From: Inhella inkyongensis
Lineage (GTDB): Bacteria > Pseudomonadota > Gammaproteobacteria > Burkholderiales > Burkholderiaceae_C
Direction of reading: 5' to 3'
NCBI RefSeq assembly: GCF_005952805.1
Contig: NZ_CP040709.1
Location: 930,001-994,000 of the forward strand
DNA: 64,000 nt
Below, piece by piece: positions 43,675 to 52,785 of this stretch; position 1 is the stretch's first letter; each line of letters opens with the position of its first letter. Below the pieces are notes generated by a model, which was given only the letters and a program-made list of their open reading frames with translations, was not told where the DNA came from and did not search any database. A program made the position numbers and the translations under genes.

Positions 43675-45321
43675 GTGCGCCTGGAAACGCCCTATACCGA
43701 GATCCAGACCTTGGTGATCGACGACATGGCCACGCAGCAGACCACGCTGCGCGGCCAACTGGCCATGCTGGGCATTGCGCACATCGATGCGGCCAGCTCG
43801 GCCGAAGACGCGCTGCGCCAGATCCGCGCCAAGCGCTACCAGCTCATCCTGTGCGACTACAACCTGAACGCCAAGACCGACGGTCAGCAGCTGTTTGAGC
43901 ATCTGCGCGAGGATCGCTTGCTGCCGCTGGATACCCTGTTCTTCATGGTCACGGCCGAGAGCCAGTACAACGCCGTGGCCGCGGCCAGTGAGCAGGTGCC
44001 CGATGCCTATCTGCTCAAGCCCATCACGGCGGGGGACATCGAGGACCGGCTCAAGACCCAGCTGGAAGAGCGCCAGGCCCTGCTGCCCATCACGCGCGCC
44101 TTGGCGCGCGAAGACTCGGCGGGGGCGATTGCCGCCTGTGATGCGGTGCTGGCCCGCAAGGACCGCTGGTTCATGCAGGCCCTGCAGCACAAGGCGCAGC
44201 TGCAGCTGCAGCTGGGGCTGGTGGACGAGGCCCAGGCCCTGTACGAGCAGGCTCTGAGGCAGCGCCCCGGTTTGCTGTGGGCGCAGGTGGGGCTGATGCG
44301 CACCTACAAGGCGGCGGGCGCGTTCGAACCCTGCCGCAAACTGGCCCAACAGGTGCTGCACAGCCGCGAGGGCGAGCGCTGCCTGGCGGCCTTCGACCTG
44401 CTGGCCCAGGCCCTGGAGGCCCTGGGCGAGGGCGCTGCCGCGGTGGCGGTGCTGCAGCAAGCGGCGCAGGCCGTTCCTTCTGCGCGGCGCCTGCGTCAGC
44501 TGGCCGAGGCGGCCTATCGTGAGGGCGATCTGGCCCAGGCCCAGGCCGGCTTTGCCAAGGCCCTCAAGCTCAGCCAGGGTTCGATGATGGGCCAGCCCCA
44601 GGACGTGCTGGCGCTGGCGCAGACCCAGCTGGAGCAAGGCCGTCACCAAGAGGCCCTGGACTTGCTGGCCGATGCGCAAAAGCGGGGCGGCAAGGGGCAG
44701 TTCGCCGAGTCCTCGGTGTTGGCGCTGCAGGCTCAGGCTTGGGCGGCGCAAGGTCACACCGAGCGAGCGGCGGCGGCGGCCCAGCAGGCCCTGGCGGGCG
44801 CCCAGCCGGCCGGCGAGTTCGCGGCCTTCTGCCTGGCCCGCGCCGCCTTGGCCACCGGGCAGACGGATGCCGCCCGTGCACTGCTCAAGCGCCAGCTCTG
44901 CGCCGACCACGAGAACGCGCGTGTGCGCCAGATGGTGGGGCGGGTGCTGACCGACGCCGGCCAGTCGGACCAGCTTGAAGCCCTGGTGGCCGAGGCCACG
45001 CAAGGGCTCAAGACCCGGCTGTTCGAGGCCAAGCGCCTGCTGCGGGCCGGCCAGCTGGACCCGGCGCTGGAAGCCATCGAGGCCGAATTGGCCGATTACC
45101 CCGCCAACACCACGGTCTTGATCGAGTGCGCGCAGATGAACTGCCTATGGCTGCGCATGAACAAAAGCGTGGAGAGTGGCCGGCTGGCGCGGGTGCAGGA
45201 CTATCTGAACCGCCTGGAGACCCTGCTGCCCGGCCACGAACGCGTGGCGCGCATGCGCCGCTACCTGCGCGACACCCTGGTGGCCCTGCGTTGCGACGAA
45301 GCGGGGCAGCCCCTGCCATGA
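43675..45321 (+). CDS. Receiver-TPR response regulator
   Basis: A 548-aa protein starting at GTG 43675 with a GGGAGGGGAG ribosome site. The N-terminal receiver domain (about 10-125) has acidic residues in TLVIDDMATQQ, the phospho-Asp in LILCDYNLN and Lys in LLKPITAG, so it is a functional-looking REC. From about 150 to the end there are tetratricopeptide repeats (ALQHKAQLQLQLGLVDEAQALYEQAL and further copies). There is no DNA-binding output, so it probably acts by protein interaction. Overlaps the next gene by ATGA, giving a kinase partner. Confidence 0.85.
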   Translation: MRLETPYTEIQTLVIDDMATQQTTLRGQLAMLGIAHIDAASSAEDALRQIRAKRYQLILCDYNLNAKTDGQQLFEHLREDRLLPLDTLFFMVTAESQYNAVAAASEQVPDAYLLKPITAGDIEDRLKTQLEERQALLPITRALAREDSAGAIAACDAVLARKDRWFMQALQHKAQLQLQLGLVDEAQALYEQALRQRPGLLWAQVGLMRTYKAAGAFEPCRKLAQQVLHSREGERCLAAFDLLAQALEALGEGAAAVAVLQQAAQAVPSARRLRQLAEAAYREGDLAQAQAGFAKALKLSQGSMMGQPQDVLALAQTQLEQGRHQEALDLLADAQKRGGKGQFAESSVLALQAQAWAAQGHTERAAAAAQQALAGAQPAGEFAAFCLARAALATGQTDAARALLKRQLCADHENARVRQMVGRVLTDAGQSDQLEALVAEATQGLKTRLFEAKRLLRAGQLDPALEAIEAELADYPANTTVLIECAQMNCLWLRMNKSVESGRLARVQDYLNRLETLLPGHERVARMRRYLRDTLVALRCDEAGQPLP

Positions 45322-45923
45322 GTCGCGAGCTCACCGGACTGTTGGTGCACGATCTGAAGAACCAGCTCGGGCATCTGGAGGCCGAGCTGGCCGTGCTGGG
45401 GCAGCAGGTGCCGGCCGTGGCGGCGGCCCACCAGCATTGCGCCCAGCTGCGCCAGCGCCTGGTGGCCTATCTGACGATCTACGGCGGCGATGAGCGGGGC
45501 CTGGTGGCGCAGCTGGAAGATGAATCGCCCGCCGCCTTTCTGGCCAGTCTGGCGCAACTGGCCTCGCGACCCGAAGGGGCGCCCCTGGCGCTGGTGCTGG
45601 AGCCGCCGCCCCCGCCGTTTTGGTATTTCGATGCCCGCCTGGTGCGCCTGGCCCTGGAGGCCGCGCTGCACAACGCTTGGCGCTTTGCGCGCACGCAGGT
45701 GTGGCTCAGCGCCCAGGCGCAGTCCGGCGGCCTGCTGCTGGTGGTGGAGGATGACGGCGCCGGTTTGGGCGCCAAGGACCCCAGCGCGCAAAGCTCGACC
45801 GGCCTCGGCATGGCCCTGTGCGCAGCGGTGGCCCGAGCCCATCGCCGTGAGGCGCTGGTGGGCCGGGTGAGCCTGGTGCCGCGCCCGGGCGGCGGCACCC
45901 GGTTCGAGCTGTGGTTGCCCTGA
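45318..45923 (+). CDS. Small soluble histidine kinase-like protein
   Basis: A 201-aa protein whose start overlaps the previous stop (ATGA). The N-terminus LTGLLVHDLKNQLGHLEAEL is a HisKA-type helix carrying His, and the rest is a compact HATPase domain: ALEAALHNAWRFARTQVWLS (N-box), LVVEDDGAGLG (G1) and SSTGLGMALCAAVARAH (G2). No sensor or membrane segment is present. It most likely forms a pair with the receiver-TPR protein upstream; the input signal is unknown. Confidence 0.8.
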   Translation: MSRELTGLLVHDLKNQLGHLEAELAVLGQQVPAVAAAHQHCAQLRQRLVAYLTIYGGDERGLVAQLEDESPAAFLASLAQLASRPEGAPLALVLEPPPPPFWYFDARLVRLALEAALHNAWRFARTQVWLSAQAQSGGLLLVVEDDGAGLGAKDPSAQSSTGLGMALCAAVARAHRREALVGRVSLVPRPGGGTRFELWLP

Positions 45924-46022
45924 TCGGCCGCAAATTTCAGTTTTGCGCAGTGCAGCAATTTGGCGCGCTTCCGCGCCAGAATGGCGGTCTTTCGAGCTTT
46001 CCTTTCTGTCAGGAGTCACGCT

Positions 46023-47204
46023 ATGTCTGCCGATCCCATCGTCATCGTTTCCGCGGCCCGCACGCCCATCGGCGGCTTGTTGGGCGACTTCGCCGGCCTG
46101 GCTGCCTGGGAGCTGGGGGCGACGGCCATTCAGGCCGCCGTGGAGCGTGCCGGCGTGCCGGGTGACGCCATCGACGAAGTGCTGCTGGGCAACTGCCTGA
46201 TGGCGGGCCAGGGCCAGGCCCCGGCGCGCCAGGCCCTGCGCCGCGCCGGCCTGCCGGACTCCGCCGGCGCCGTGACGCTTTCCAAGATGTGCGGCTCGGG
46301 CATGCGCGCCATGATGTTCGCCCACGACATGCTGGCCGCAGGCAGCGCCAATGTGATGGTGGCCGGCGGCATGGAAAGCATGACCAATGCGCCGCACCTG
46401 ATGTTCGCGCGCAAGGGCGTGAAGTACGGCATGACGCAGATGTACGACCACATGGCCATCGACGGCCTGGAAGATGCCTACGAGCGCGGCAAGGCCATGG
46501 GTGTGTTTGCCGAACAGTGCGTTGACAAGTACGCCTTCAGCCGCGAGCAGATGGACCAGTACGCCATCACCTCGACCCAGCGTGCCAAGGCCGCCAACGA
46601 AGACGGCAGCTTTGAATGGGAAATGGCACCCGTCACGCTCAAGTCGCCCAAGGGCGACACCGTGATCAAGTTTGACGAGCAGCCCTTCAAAGCCAAGCTG
46701 GACAAGATTCCCGGCCTCAAGCCCGCCTTCAAGAAGGATGGCGCCATCACCGCCGCCACCAGCTCCAGCATCTCGGACGGCGCGGCGGCCCTGGTGATGA
46801 TGCGCGAGAGCGAGGCGGTGAAGCGCGGCCTCGCTCCCATCGCCCGCATCGTCAGCCACGCCGTGCACGCCCGCGCCCCCGAGTGGTTCACCACCGCGCC
46901 GGTGGGCGCCATCGAACTGGCCCTGAAGAAGGCCAACTGGGATGCCAAGAGCGTGAACCTGTGGGAAGTGAACGAGGCCTTCGCCGCCGTGACCCTGGCC
47001 GCGATGACCGAGTTCAAGCTGCCGCACGAGATCGTCAACGTGCACGGCGGTGCCGTGGCCTTAGGGCATCCCATCGGCGCCAGCGGCGCGCGCATCGTCG
47101 TGACCCTGCTGGGCGCGCTCAAAAAACGCGGCCTCAAGCGCGGCGTGGCGGCTCTGTGCATCGGGGGTGGCGAGGCCACGGCCATGGCGATTGAGATGAT
47201 TTAA
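46023..47204 (+). CDS. Acetyl-CoA acetyltransferase (thiolase)
   Basis: A 393-aa biosynthetic/degradative thiolase. The nucleophilic Cys is in TLSKMCGSGMRAM (about 89), the second active site His in GGAVALGHPIGASGARIV and the last Cys in CIGGGEATA. It interconverts acetoacetyl-CoA and two acetyl-CoA, so it could act in polyhydroxyalkanoate synthesis or in oxidation of fatty or branched acyl-CoA. GTCAGGAG lies before ATG 46023. A clear terminator follows, separating it from the downstream run. Confidence 0.95.
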   Translation: MSADPIVIVSAARTPIGGLLGDFAGLAAWELGATAIQAAVERAGVPGDAIDEVLLGNCLMAGQGQAPARQALRRAGLPDSAGAVTLSKMCGSGMRAMMFAHDMLAAGSANVMVAGGMESMTNAPHLMFARKGVKYGMTQMYDHMAIDGLEDAYERGKAMGVFAEQCVDKYAFSREQMDQYAITSTQRAKAANEDGSFEWEMAPVTLKSPKGDTVIKFDEQPFKAKLDKIPGLKPAFKKDGAITAATSSSISDGAAALVMMRESEAVKRGLAPIARIVSHAVHARAPEWFTTAPVGAIELALKKANWDAKSVNLWEVNEAFAAVTLAAMTEFKLPHEIVNVHGGAVALGHPIGASGARIVVTLLGALKKRGLKRGVAALCIGGGEATAMAIEMI

Positions 47205-47225
47205 TCGGCCCACGCCAATCCTTGG

Positions 47226-47257
47226 TTCAGGCCCTCTGTCGAGGGCCTGAATTTTTT
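47226..47257 (+). terminator. Intrinsic terminator after thiolase gene
   Basis: A perfect 11-bp stem (47226-47236 with 47241-47251) with a TGTC loop, followed by six T (47252-47257). It lies 21 nt after the thiolase stop and immediately before the start of the small membrane-peptide gene. Confidence 0.92.
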
Positions 47258-47261
47258 CGAC

Positions 47262-47441
47262 ATGCGCCATCTGCTGATTCTTCTTGTTGCATTGCTGGCC
47301 GGTTACGGCCTGTGGCAACTGGCCGGCCGCGCCACCTTCAAGCGCCTGACCCGCCATCTGTTGCGCGTGGCGGCGTTGGCTCTGGTGTTGCTGGCGCTGC
47401 TGGTGCTGGCCTATCAAACGACTGCGATCAAACTGCTATGA
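47262..47441 (+). CDS. Small two-TM peptide coupled to SPFH gene (59 aa)
   Basis: An open frame of 59 codons, ATG 47262 to TGA 47441, shorter than 60 residues. Two hydrophobic segments (LLILLVALLAGYGLWQLAG and VAALALVLLALLVLAYQ) are joined by a basic loop (RATFKRLTRHLLR), a hairpin topology with the loop in the cytoplasm. It overlaps the next gene's ATG by 4 nt (ATGA), which supports translation coupling. It lies right after a terminator, so it needs its own promoter or is transcribed by readthrough. Function unknown. Confidence 0.65.
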   Translation: MRHLLILLVALLAGYGLWQLAGRATFKRLTRHLLRVAALALVLLALLVLAYQTTAIKLL

Positions 47442-48280
47442 ACTTCCGTACCCCTTTGCTTCTGGCCCTGACCGCAGCGTTGGCCGCTTGCACCCAGATT
47501 GATACCGGCAATGTCGGCGTCGAGCGCACCCTGGGCAAGGTCAGCCCCGAGGCCCTGCCGCCGGGCGTCTACTTCTCGCTCTTCAAGACCGTGGACGAGT
47601 TCAGCGCCAAGGAAGTGAGCTTCCAGCTCAACGACATGACGCCCAAGAGCCGCGACAACCTGACCATGAAGGACGTCGACATCGACATCTACTTCAAGGT
47701 CAACCCGGCCGCCGTGCCCGGTCTCTACACCAAGTACCAGGGGGATGTGGTGCGCCACAAGGACGTGGTGCGCGAGGGTGGCACCAAGGACAAGGTGATC
47801 GCCTACAGCCGCGTCTCGCGCGAAGCCCGCGAGGCCGTCTACAAGTCCATCGCCCAGCTCGACGCCACCACCATGCACACCAAGCGCAGTGAGCTGGCCG
47901 AACTGGTGCGCAGCGGCCTGCAAAGCGAGCTGGACGCCAACGACAAAGGCGCCTTCGTCATCACGGCGGTGAACGTGCGCAATCTGCTGACCGACCCGGC
48001 CATCGAGGCGGCGATCCGCCAGCGCGCCGAGACCGACCAGGCCATCGAGAAGAAGCGCAAGGAAATCGAACTGGCCAAGGCCGAGGCCGAGCGCCTGATC
48101 GTCGAGGCCGAAGGCCAGGCCAAGGCCAATCAGATCGTCAGCGCTTCGCTGACCCCGGCGCTGAAGGAAATCAAGCTGGCCGAGCTGCAGCGCGACGCGG
48201 CGATTGCCATCGCCAGCAAGCAGGGCAACACCGTGCTGCTCGGTGGCGGCGCCCAACCCTTGATCAACGTTGGGAAGTAA
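47438..48280 (+). CDS. SPFH/prohibitin-like lipoprotein
   Basis: A 280-aa protein with a lipoprotein signal (LLLALTAALAACTQIDTG) instead of a transmembrane anchor. The SPFH core (VGVERTLGKVSPEALPPGVYF to EAREAVYKSIAQLD) is followed by a coiled coil rich in Ala/Glu/Lys (IEKKRKEIELAKAEAERLIVEAEGQAKANQIV), as in prohibitin/flotillin-like proteins that form rings. The lipid anchor suggests an outer-membrane or periplasmic location, which is unusual for the family. It is coupled to the 59-aa peptide upstream and 3 nt from the SDR. Confidence 0.88.
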   Translation: MNFRTPLLLALTAALAACTQIDTGNVGVERTLGKVSPEALPPGVYFSLFKTVDEFSAKEVSFQLNDMTPKSRDNLTMKDVDIDIYFKVNPAAVPGLYTKYQGDVVRHKDVVREGGTKDKVIAYSRVSREAREAVYKSIAQLDATTMHTKRSELAELVRSGLQSELDANDKGAFVITAVNVRNLLTDPAIEAAIRQRAETDQAIEKKRKEIELAKAEAERLIVEAEGQAKANQIVSASLTPALKEIKLAELQRDAAIAIASKQGNTVLLGGGAQPLINVGK

Positions 48281-48283
48281 GCC

Positions 48284-48949
48284 ATGAAGGTCTTGGTGAT
48301 CGGCGCCTCGCGGGGCATTGGCCTGGAATTCGTCAAGCAGTACCGCGCCGAAGGCCACGAGGTCACGGCCACGGCCCGCGACGAGGCGGCGCTGCAGACC
48401 CTGAAAGCTTTGGGCGCCAAGGCCTTGCCGCTGGAACTGCTGGATGCCAAAAGCTGCGCCGGCCTGGCCTGGCAGCTCGACGGCCTGCAGTTCGACACGA
48501 TCTGGCTCAACGCCGGCGTGTTCGGCACCGATGTGGCCGCGCCCAGCGCGCCCACCCAGGCCGAGTTCGACCTGGTGATGCACACCAATGTGCTAGGCCC
48601 CATGCGCGTGCTGCCGGCCCTGACCGACTGCCTGGCGCAGAACGCCAAGCTCGCGCTGCTGTCCAGCCGCATGGGCTCGATGGCCCTGCGCACCAGCCCC
48701 AACGCCTGGCTTTACCGCGCCAGCAAGGCGGCGGCCAACTCGCTCTTGAAGGATGCCGCCATCGCCTTTGGCGGCCGCGCCAGCTGCGTGGCGTTCCACC
48801 CCGGTTGGGTCAAGACCGATATGGGCGGCTCCAGCGCCGACCTGAGCCCGGCCGAAGCCGTGGCCAGCATGCGCGCCGTGCTGGCGCGTGTGGGGCCGCA
48901 GGACAACGGCGCGTTCCTGAACTTTGACGGGAAGCTGCTTCCCTGGTGA
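48284..48949 (+). CDS. SDR-family oxidoreductase
   Basis: A 221-aa short-chain dehydrogenase/reductase-like protein. Cofactor motif KVLVIGASRGIGLEFVKQY, active-site YRASK with the serine in LLSSRMGSM, so the Ser-Tyr-Lys triad is kept. Preferred cofactor is not decided. It starts 3 nt after the SPFH stop and its stop overlaps the GTG of the next gene. Substrate unknown; the acyl-CoA dehydrogenase two genes on suggests a lipid or acyl context. Confidence 0.88.
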   Translation: MKVLVIGASRGIGLEFVKQYRAEGHEVTATARDEAALQTLKALGAKALPLELLDAKSCAGLAWQLDGLQFDTIWLNAGVFGTDVAAPSAPTQAEFDLVMHTNVLGPMRVLPALTDCLAQNAKLALLSSRMGSMALRTSPNAWLYRASKAAANSLLKDAAIAFGGRASCVAFHPGWVKTDMGGSSADLSPAEAVASMRAVLARVGPQDNGAFLNFDGKLLPW

Positions 48950-49374
48950 CGGCGATGCAGCTGCACGACATCGAAGCCTTCTTCAAGGCCTATGCCGACG
49001 CCTTCAATGATCTGAGCGGCGACGCCGTGGCTGCACATTGGGCCAGCCCCAGCGCCATCGCCAGCGGTGAGGCGGTGACCTGGTGGCCGACGCACGAGCC
49101 CATGGCCGACAACATGCGCCGGCTCTGTGCGGTCTACCGCGAGGCCGGCTTCGAGCACTGTCGCTTTGAGGTGCTGCAGGCCACGCCGATGGGGGCCCAC
49201 GATGCCTTCGCGCTGCTGCGCTGGACCTTGACTCGCCAAGACGGTGCGCTGCTGCAGCGCTTTTCCACCGGCTACCACCTGCACCGCAGTGGTGGCCGCA
49301 CCAAGGTGCTGCTCTGCACCGCCTTTGATGAAGACCTGGCCGCGATGCGTGCCAACTCAGAGACCCAGCCATGA
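48946..49374 (+). CDS. NTF2-like/SnoaL-like small protein
   Basis: A 142-aa soluble protein starting at GTG 48946 (GTGA overlap with the SDR stop); ATG 48955 is an alternative. The pattern IEAFFKAYADAFNDLSGDAVAAHWASP with a later LLRWTLTRQDGALLQRFSTGYHL is that of NTF2-like cone folds used as small-molecule enzymes or binding proteins. No catalytic residues can be assigned. Its stop overlaps the ATG of the acyl-CoA dehydrogenase gene, so it belongs to the same operon. Confidence 0.72.
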   Translation: MTAMQLHDIEAFFKAYADAFNDLSGDAVAAHWASPSAIASGEAVTWWPTHEPMADNMRRLCAVYREAGFEHCRFEVLQATPMGAHDAFALLRWTLTRQDGALLQRFSTGYHLHRSGGRTKVLLCTAFDEDLAAMRANSETQP

Positions 49375-50504
49375 TCCTCTCCGAAGACCACCTCGCCGTT
49401 CAGGATGCCGTGCGCGCGTTCGTGCAGGCCGAAATCGCCCCCCACGCTGCAGCCTGGGACAAGACCCACCAATTCCCCGCTGAGCAACTCAAGGGCCTGG
49501 CCCAACTGGGCTGCTACGGCGTGGCCGTGCCGCCGGAGTACGACGGCGCGGGCCTGGACTATCTGGCGCTGGCCGTGATCCTCGAAGAGATTGCCGCCGG
49601 CGACGGCGGCACCTCCACGGTGGTGAGCGTCAACAACTGCCCGGTTTGCTCCATCCTGATGGCCTTTGCCAACGAGGAGCAGAAGCAGGAGTTCTTGAAG
49701 CCCCTGGCGCGCGGCGACATGCTGGGGGCGTTTTGCCTGACCGAACCCCATGTGGGCTCGGAGGCCGGCGGCCTGAAGACCGTGGCGGTCCGTGAGGGCG
49801 ACGACTACGTGATCAACGGCGTCAAACAGTTCATCACCAGCGGCAAGAACGGGGATGTGGCCATCGTGATGGCGGTGACCGACAAGGCCGCCGGCAAGAA
49901 GGGCATCTCGGCCTTCCTGGTGCCCACCAAGACGCCGGGTTACACCGTGGCCCGCATCGAAGAAAAGATGGGCCAGCACAGCAGCGACACGGCTCAGATC
50001 CTGTTCGAGAACTGCCGCATCCCGGCGCGCTACCGCCTGGGCGAAGAGGGCCAGGGCCTGAAGATCGCGCTGTCGGGTCTGGAGGGTGGCCGCATTGGCA
50101 TCGCCTCGCAATCGGTGGGCATGGCGCGTGCTGCACTGGAGGCGGCGATTGCTTATGCCAAGGAGCGCGTGAGCTTTGGCCAGCCGATCTTTCAGCACCA
50201 GGCCATCCAGTTCAAGCTGGCCGATATGGCCACCCAGGTCGAGGCGGCGCGTCAGCTGATCTGGCATGCCGCCAGCCTCAAGGACGCCGGCCGCCCCTGT
50301 CTGAAGGAAGCGGCGATGGCCAAGCTGTTCGCCAGCGAGATGGCCGAGAAGGTCTGCTCGGCCGCCATCCAGGTGCTTGGCGGCTATGGCTATGTGAACG
50401 ACTTCCCGGTCGAACGCATCTACCGCGATGTACGCGTGACGCAGATCTACGAGGGCACCAGCGAGGTGCAGAAGATCCTGATCGGGCGCGCGCTGGCGCT
50501 CTGA
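49371..50504 (+). CDS. Acyl-CoA dehydrogenase
   Basis: A 377-aa FAD-dependent dehydrogenase for the first step of acyl-CoA beta-oxidation. Conserved features: [17 protein letters not shown] (FAD loop), the [16 protein letters not shown] stretch, [23 protein letters not shown] helix, and [10 protein letters not shown] with the catalytic Glu. This pattern fits short-chain or isovaleryl/2-methylacyl enzymes, which would suit the bkd genes elsewhere in this window, but chain length is not determined. It starts inside the upstream stop (ATGA) and ends 1 nt before the convergent GGDEF gene. Confidence 0.93.
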   Translation: MILSEDHLAVQDAVRAFVQAEIAPHAAAWDKTHQFPAEQLKGLAQLGCYGVAVPPEYDGAGLDYLALAVILEEIAAGDGGTSTVVSVNNCPVCSILMAFANEEQKQEFLKPLARGDMLGAFCLTEPHVGSEAGGLKTVAVREGDDYVINGVKQFITSGKNGDVAIVMAVTDKAAGKKGISAFLVPTKTPGYTVARIEEKMGQHSSDTAQILFENCRIPARYRLGEEGQGLKIALSGLEGGRIGIASQSVGMARAALEAAIAYAKERVSFGQPIFQHQAIQFKLADMATQVEAARQLIWHAASLKDAGRPCLKEAAMAKLFASEMAEKVCSAAIQVLGGYGYVNDFPVERIYRDVRVTQIYEGTSEVQKILIGRALAL

Positions 50505-51650
50505 TCAAGGGGCCGGGGCGCTGACCACGCGGTCGCGTCCCTCGGTTTTGGCGCGGTAGAGCGCGGCGTCGGCGCGGCGCACCGCCACTTCGGCGTCGCC
50601 ATCCTCGGCCGCCACCATGGTCAGGCCCAGGCTCAGGGTGACGCCGAGTTGCTCGTCATGGGCCAGCTGGCGCAGGCGCTCGCACAAGGCTTGCGCGGCG
50701 GGCTCGGGGGTGTCGGGCAGCAGCAGCAAGAACTCTTCGCCGCCCATGCGCGCCACCAGGTCTTCGCGCCGCAGATGTTTGCGAAACAGCGCGGCGGTGG
50801 CGCGCAGCACCGCATCGCCACCGGCGTGGCCCAGGGTGTCGTTGACACGCTTGAAGTGGTCCAGATCCACCATGACCAGGGCCAGCGGATGGCGGCGGCG
50901 CAAGTGGCGGTGCCACTGGTTGCGCAGGTACTCGTTCATGGCCCGACGGTTCAGCAATCCTGTGAGCTCGTCGTGCATCGAGGCTTCGCGCAGGCGGGCG
51001 GTGAGTCGGTGCGTCAGCACCGCCATGAAGCCGATGGCGAACACCCCGGTGGCCATCAGGTAGCTGTAGAAGATCGCGATGTTGAAGGTGCTGTTCATCT
51101 GCAGCTCTTGGGCAAGTGGCCAATGCCAAAGCTGACGGGCGGCCGCGCCCAGGTTGTGCAGCGCAAAGCCCAACATCGGCGCCATCAAGCCCCAGCTGGG
51201 CCAGCGGCCGAACTCCGCTCGCAGCGGCTGGCGCAGCACGAAGAAGGCCAGCAGGAGCAACAGGCCCTGACCGCCATAGGCCACCACCACACGCCAAGGG
51301 GCGGCGTCCTGGCTGGGGGGCAGCAGCAGCAGGGCCGCAAGGGGCAGCAGCCACAGTGCATTCCATGCCCGCGGGGGGGGAGGGTGACGCAGAAAAATCA
51401 AGCAGCCGCGCACCATCAGCAGCATGGCCAAGAGCGTGGCGAGGTTGGCGCCGTTGTAGGCCCACCAACTGCGCTGCGCATCGCGCTGGGACAGCAACCA
51501 CAGGCCGAGCGCCAGCATCGCCTTGAAGCCGGCCCAGCTCAGGATGGCGGGGCGCTCACTGGGCAGCATGCGCGCGGCGATCAACCAGGCCAGGCCATAG
51601 AGCCCCACCTGAAAGGTCACCAATCCGTGAACTTCCGCGCCGATCTGCAT
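50505..51650 (-). CDS. Membrane-bound diguanylate cyclase (GGDEF)
   Basis: A 381-aa protein with about seven membrane helices in the first 200 residues (for example LVTFQVGLYGLAWLIAARML and FYSYLMATGVFAIGFMAVLT), then a GGDEF domain from about 215. The active-site loop is RMGGEEFLLLLP, with LLNRRAMNEYL and DHFKRVNDTLGH before it, so it should make c-di-GMP. No I-site RxxD is obvious just before the loop. Convergent with the acyl-CoA dehydrogenase gene. The membrane domain presumably senses an unknown signal. Confidence 0.92.
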   Translation of the reverse strand: MQIGAEVHGLVTFQVGLYGLAWLIAARMLPSERPAILSWAGFKAMLALGLWLLSQRDAQRSWWAYNGANLATLLAMLLMVRGCLIFLRHPPPPRAWNALWLLPLAALLLLPPSQDAAPWRVVVAYGGQGLLLLLAFFVLRQPLRAEFGRWPSWGLMAPMLGFALHNLGAAARQLWHWPLAQELQMNSTFNIAIFYSYLMATGVFAIGFMAVLTHRLTARLREASMHDELTGLLNRRAMNEYLRNQWHRHLRRRHPLALVMVDLDHFKRVNDTLGHAGGDAVLRATAALFRKHLRREDLVARMGGEEFLLLLPDTPEPAAQALCERLRQLAHDEQLGVTLSLGLTMVAAEDGDAEVAVRRADAALYRAKTEGRDRVVSAPAP

Positions 51651-51799
51651 GACGAGCTTCGTGCCGAGGGAGTCTGGATCCTGCCATCGCGCCTTGGGCG
51701 CCGGCGTGAAATAGGGCCGCTGCGAGAGGCGACCCCCGCAGCCGAGGGGCCTCGGCCCAGAACTCCCACTTTGGTGGCGCCTGTGCGATAAATCGCCTG

Positions 51800-52414
51800 A
51801 TGAAACCCGCGATCGATTTCTATTTCGACTTCAGCAGTCCCTATTCCTACATCGCCAGCGAGTGGGTGGGGGCGGTGGCAGCGCGCCACGGGCGGCTGGT
51901 GAATTGGCGCGCCATCCTGCTGGGGGCGAGTTTTCAGGTCACGGGCCTGCGCCCGCCGGCCGAGTTCCCGCTCAAGCGGGATTACCTGATGCGGGATGTG
52001 GCGCGCTCGGCGGCCTTTGCCGGTGTGCCGCTGCGCATGCCCGAGGCCTTCCCGATAGCGACACAGAACGCCGCCCGGGTGTTTTGGTGGCTGCATGCGC
52101 AAGAGCCGCAGCGCGCCGTCGATTGGGCGCGCGCCGCGCTGCGCGCCTACTTCACGCGGGGCGTGAATCTGAGCGAGCCGCAGGCCCTGAAAGCCCTGTG
52201 TGCCGAACAGGGCCTGGACGCGCAGGCCGCCGAGGCGGCTTGGAACGACCCGCAGTGGAAGGCGGCGCTGAAGGCCGCCAATGAGGCGGCCATTGCCGTG
52301 GGCGTGTTTGGCGCGCCTTATTTCGTGATCGACGGCGAGCCCTTCTGGGGCAATGACCGCCAGGCTCAGATCGAGGCCTGGCTCAACAGCGGCCCGCCGC
52401 GTGGCCTGGAGTGA
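51800..52414 (+). CDS. 2-hydroxychromene-2-carboxylate isomerase-like (DsbA-fold)
   Basis: A 204-aa kappa-class glutathione transferase-like protein. It begins IDFYFDFSSPYSYIASEWV, the family hallmark in which Ser replaces the DsbA active-site Cys, and ends IAVGVFGAPYFVIDGEPFWGNDRQAQIE. Such proteins isomerise hydroxychromene carboxylate in naphthalene breakdown, but no other aromatic catabolic genes are near, so a broader role is likely. A 149-bp spacer separates it from the divergent GGDEF gene. Confidence 0.88.
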   Translation: MKPAIDFYFDFSSPYSYIASEWVGAVAARHGRLVNWRAILLGASFQVTGLRPPAEFPLKRDYLMRDVARSAAFAGVPLRMPEAFPIATQNAARVFWWLHAQEPQRAVDWARAALRAYFTRGVNLSEPQALKALCAEQGLDAQAAEAAWNDPQWKAALKAANEAAIAVGVFGAPYFVIDGEPFWGNDRQAQIEAWLNSGPPRGLE

Positions 52415-52416
52415 CC

Positions 52417-52785
52417 ATGGAAGACCGCGATCCCGCAGCGGAGGCCGGGCCCGTCGTTCCCGCCGAGGTGGCCTGGCTGCTGCCCGGCGCCCTGGTCGGG
52501 CCGGCCGAGGTGCTGCCTCGGGTGCAGGCCATTTGTGCGGCCTACCCCGAGCTGTTCCAGGCCATGTTCGTGCTGCTGGCCACCCACCCCAGCCTGCCGC
52601 GTGAGATCCTGGCCGCTGTGACCAAGCAGCAGCGCAGCGACATCGACGACCTCAGCCGCGAGGACGTGGTGGGGCTTTACACCGCCATCCTCAATGGCGG
52701 CCGCCAGGGCTTTGACGCGGTGCTGCGCGCCCGCCGCAAGAGCGAGCGCGGCAAGGGCGGCGGCTTTTCCTGGGTCAAGGAGTAG
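52417..52785 (+). CDS. Hypothetical protein
   Basis: A 122-aa soluble protein from ATG 52417 (GGAG ends 5 nt upstream); GTG 52411 is a weaker alternative. It is mostly helical with a Pro/Ala-rich start, and contains SDIDDLSREDVVGLYTAILNGGR and a basic end RARRKSERGKGGG. I recognise no family. It starts 2 nt after the isomerase stop, so it is co-transcribed with it. The convergent indolepyruvate gene overlaps its last 11 nt. Confidence 0.6.
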   Translation: MEDRDPAAEAGPVVPAEVAWLLPGALVGPAEVLPRVQAICAAYPELFQAMFVLLATHPSLPREILAAVTKQQRSDIDDLSREDVVGLYTAILNGGRQGFDAVLRARRKSERGKGGGFSWVKE

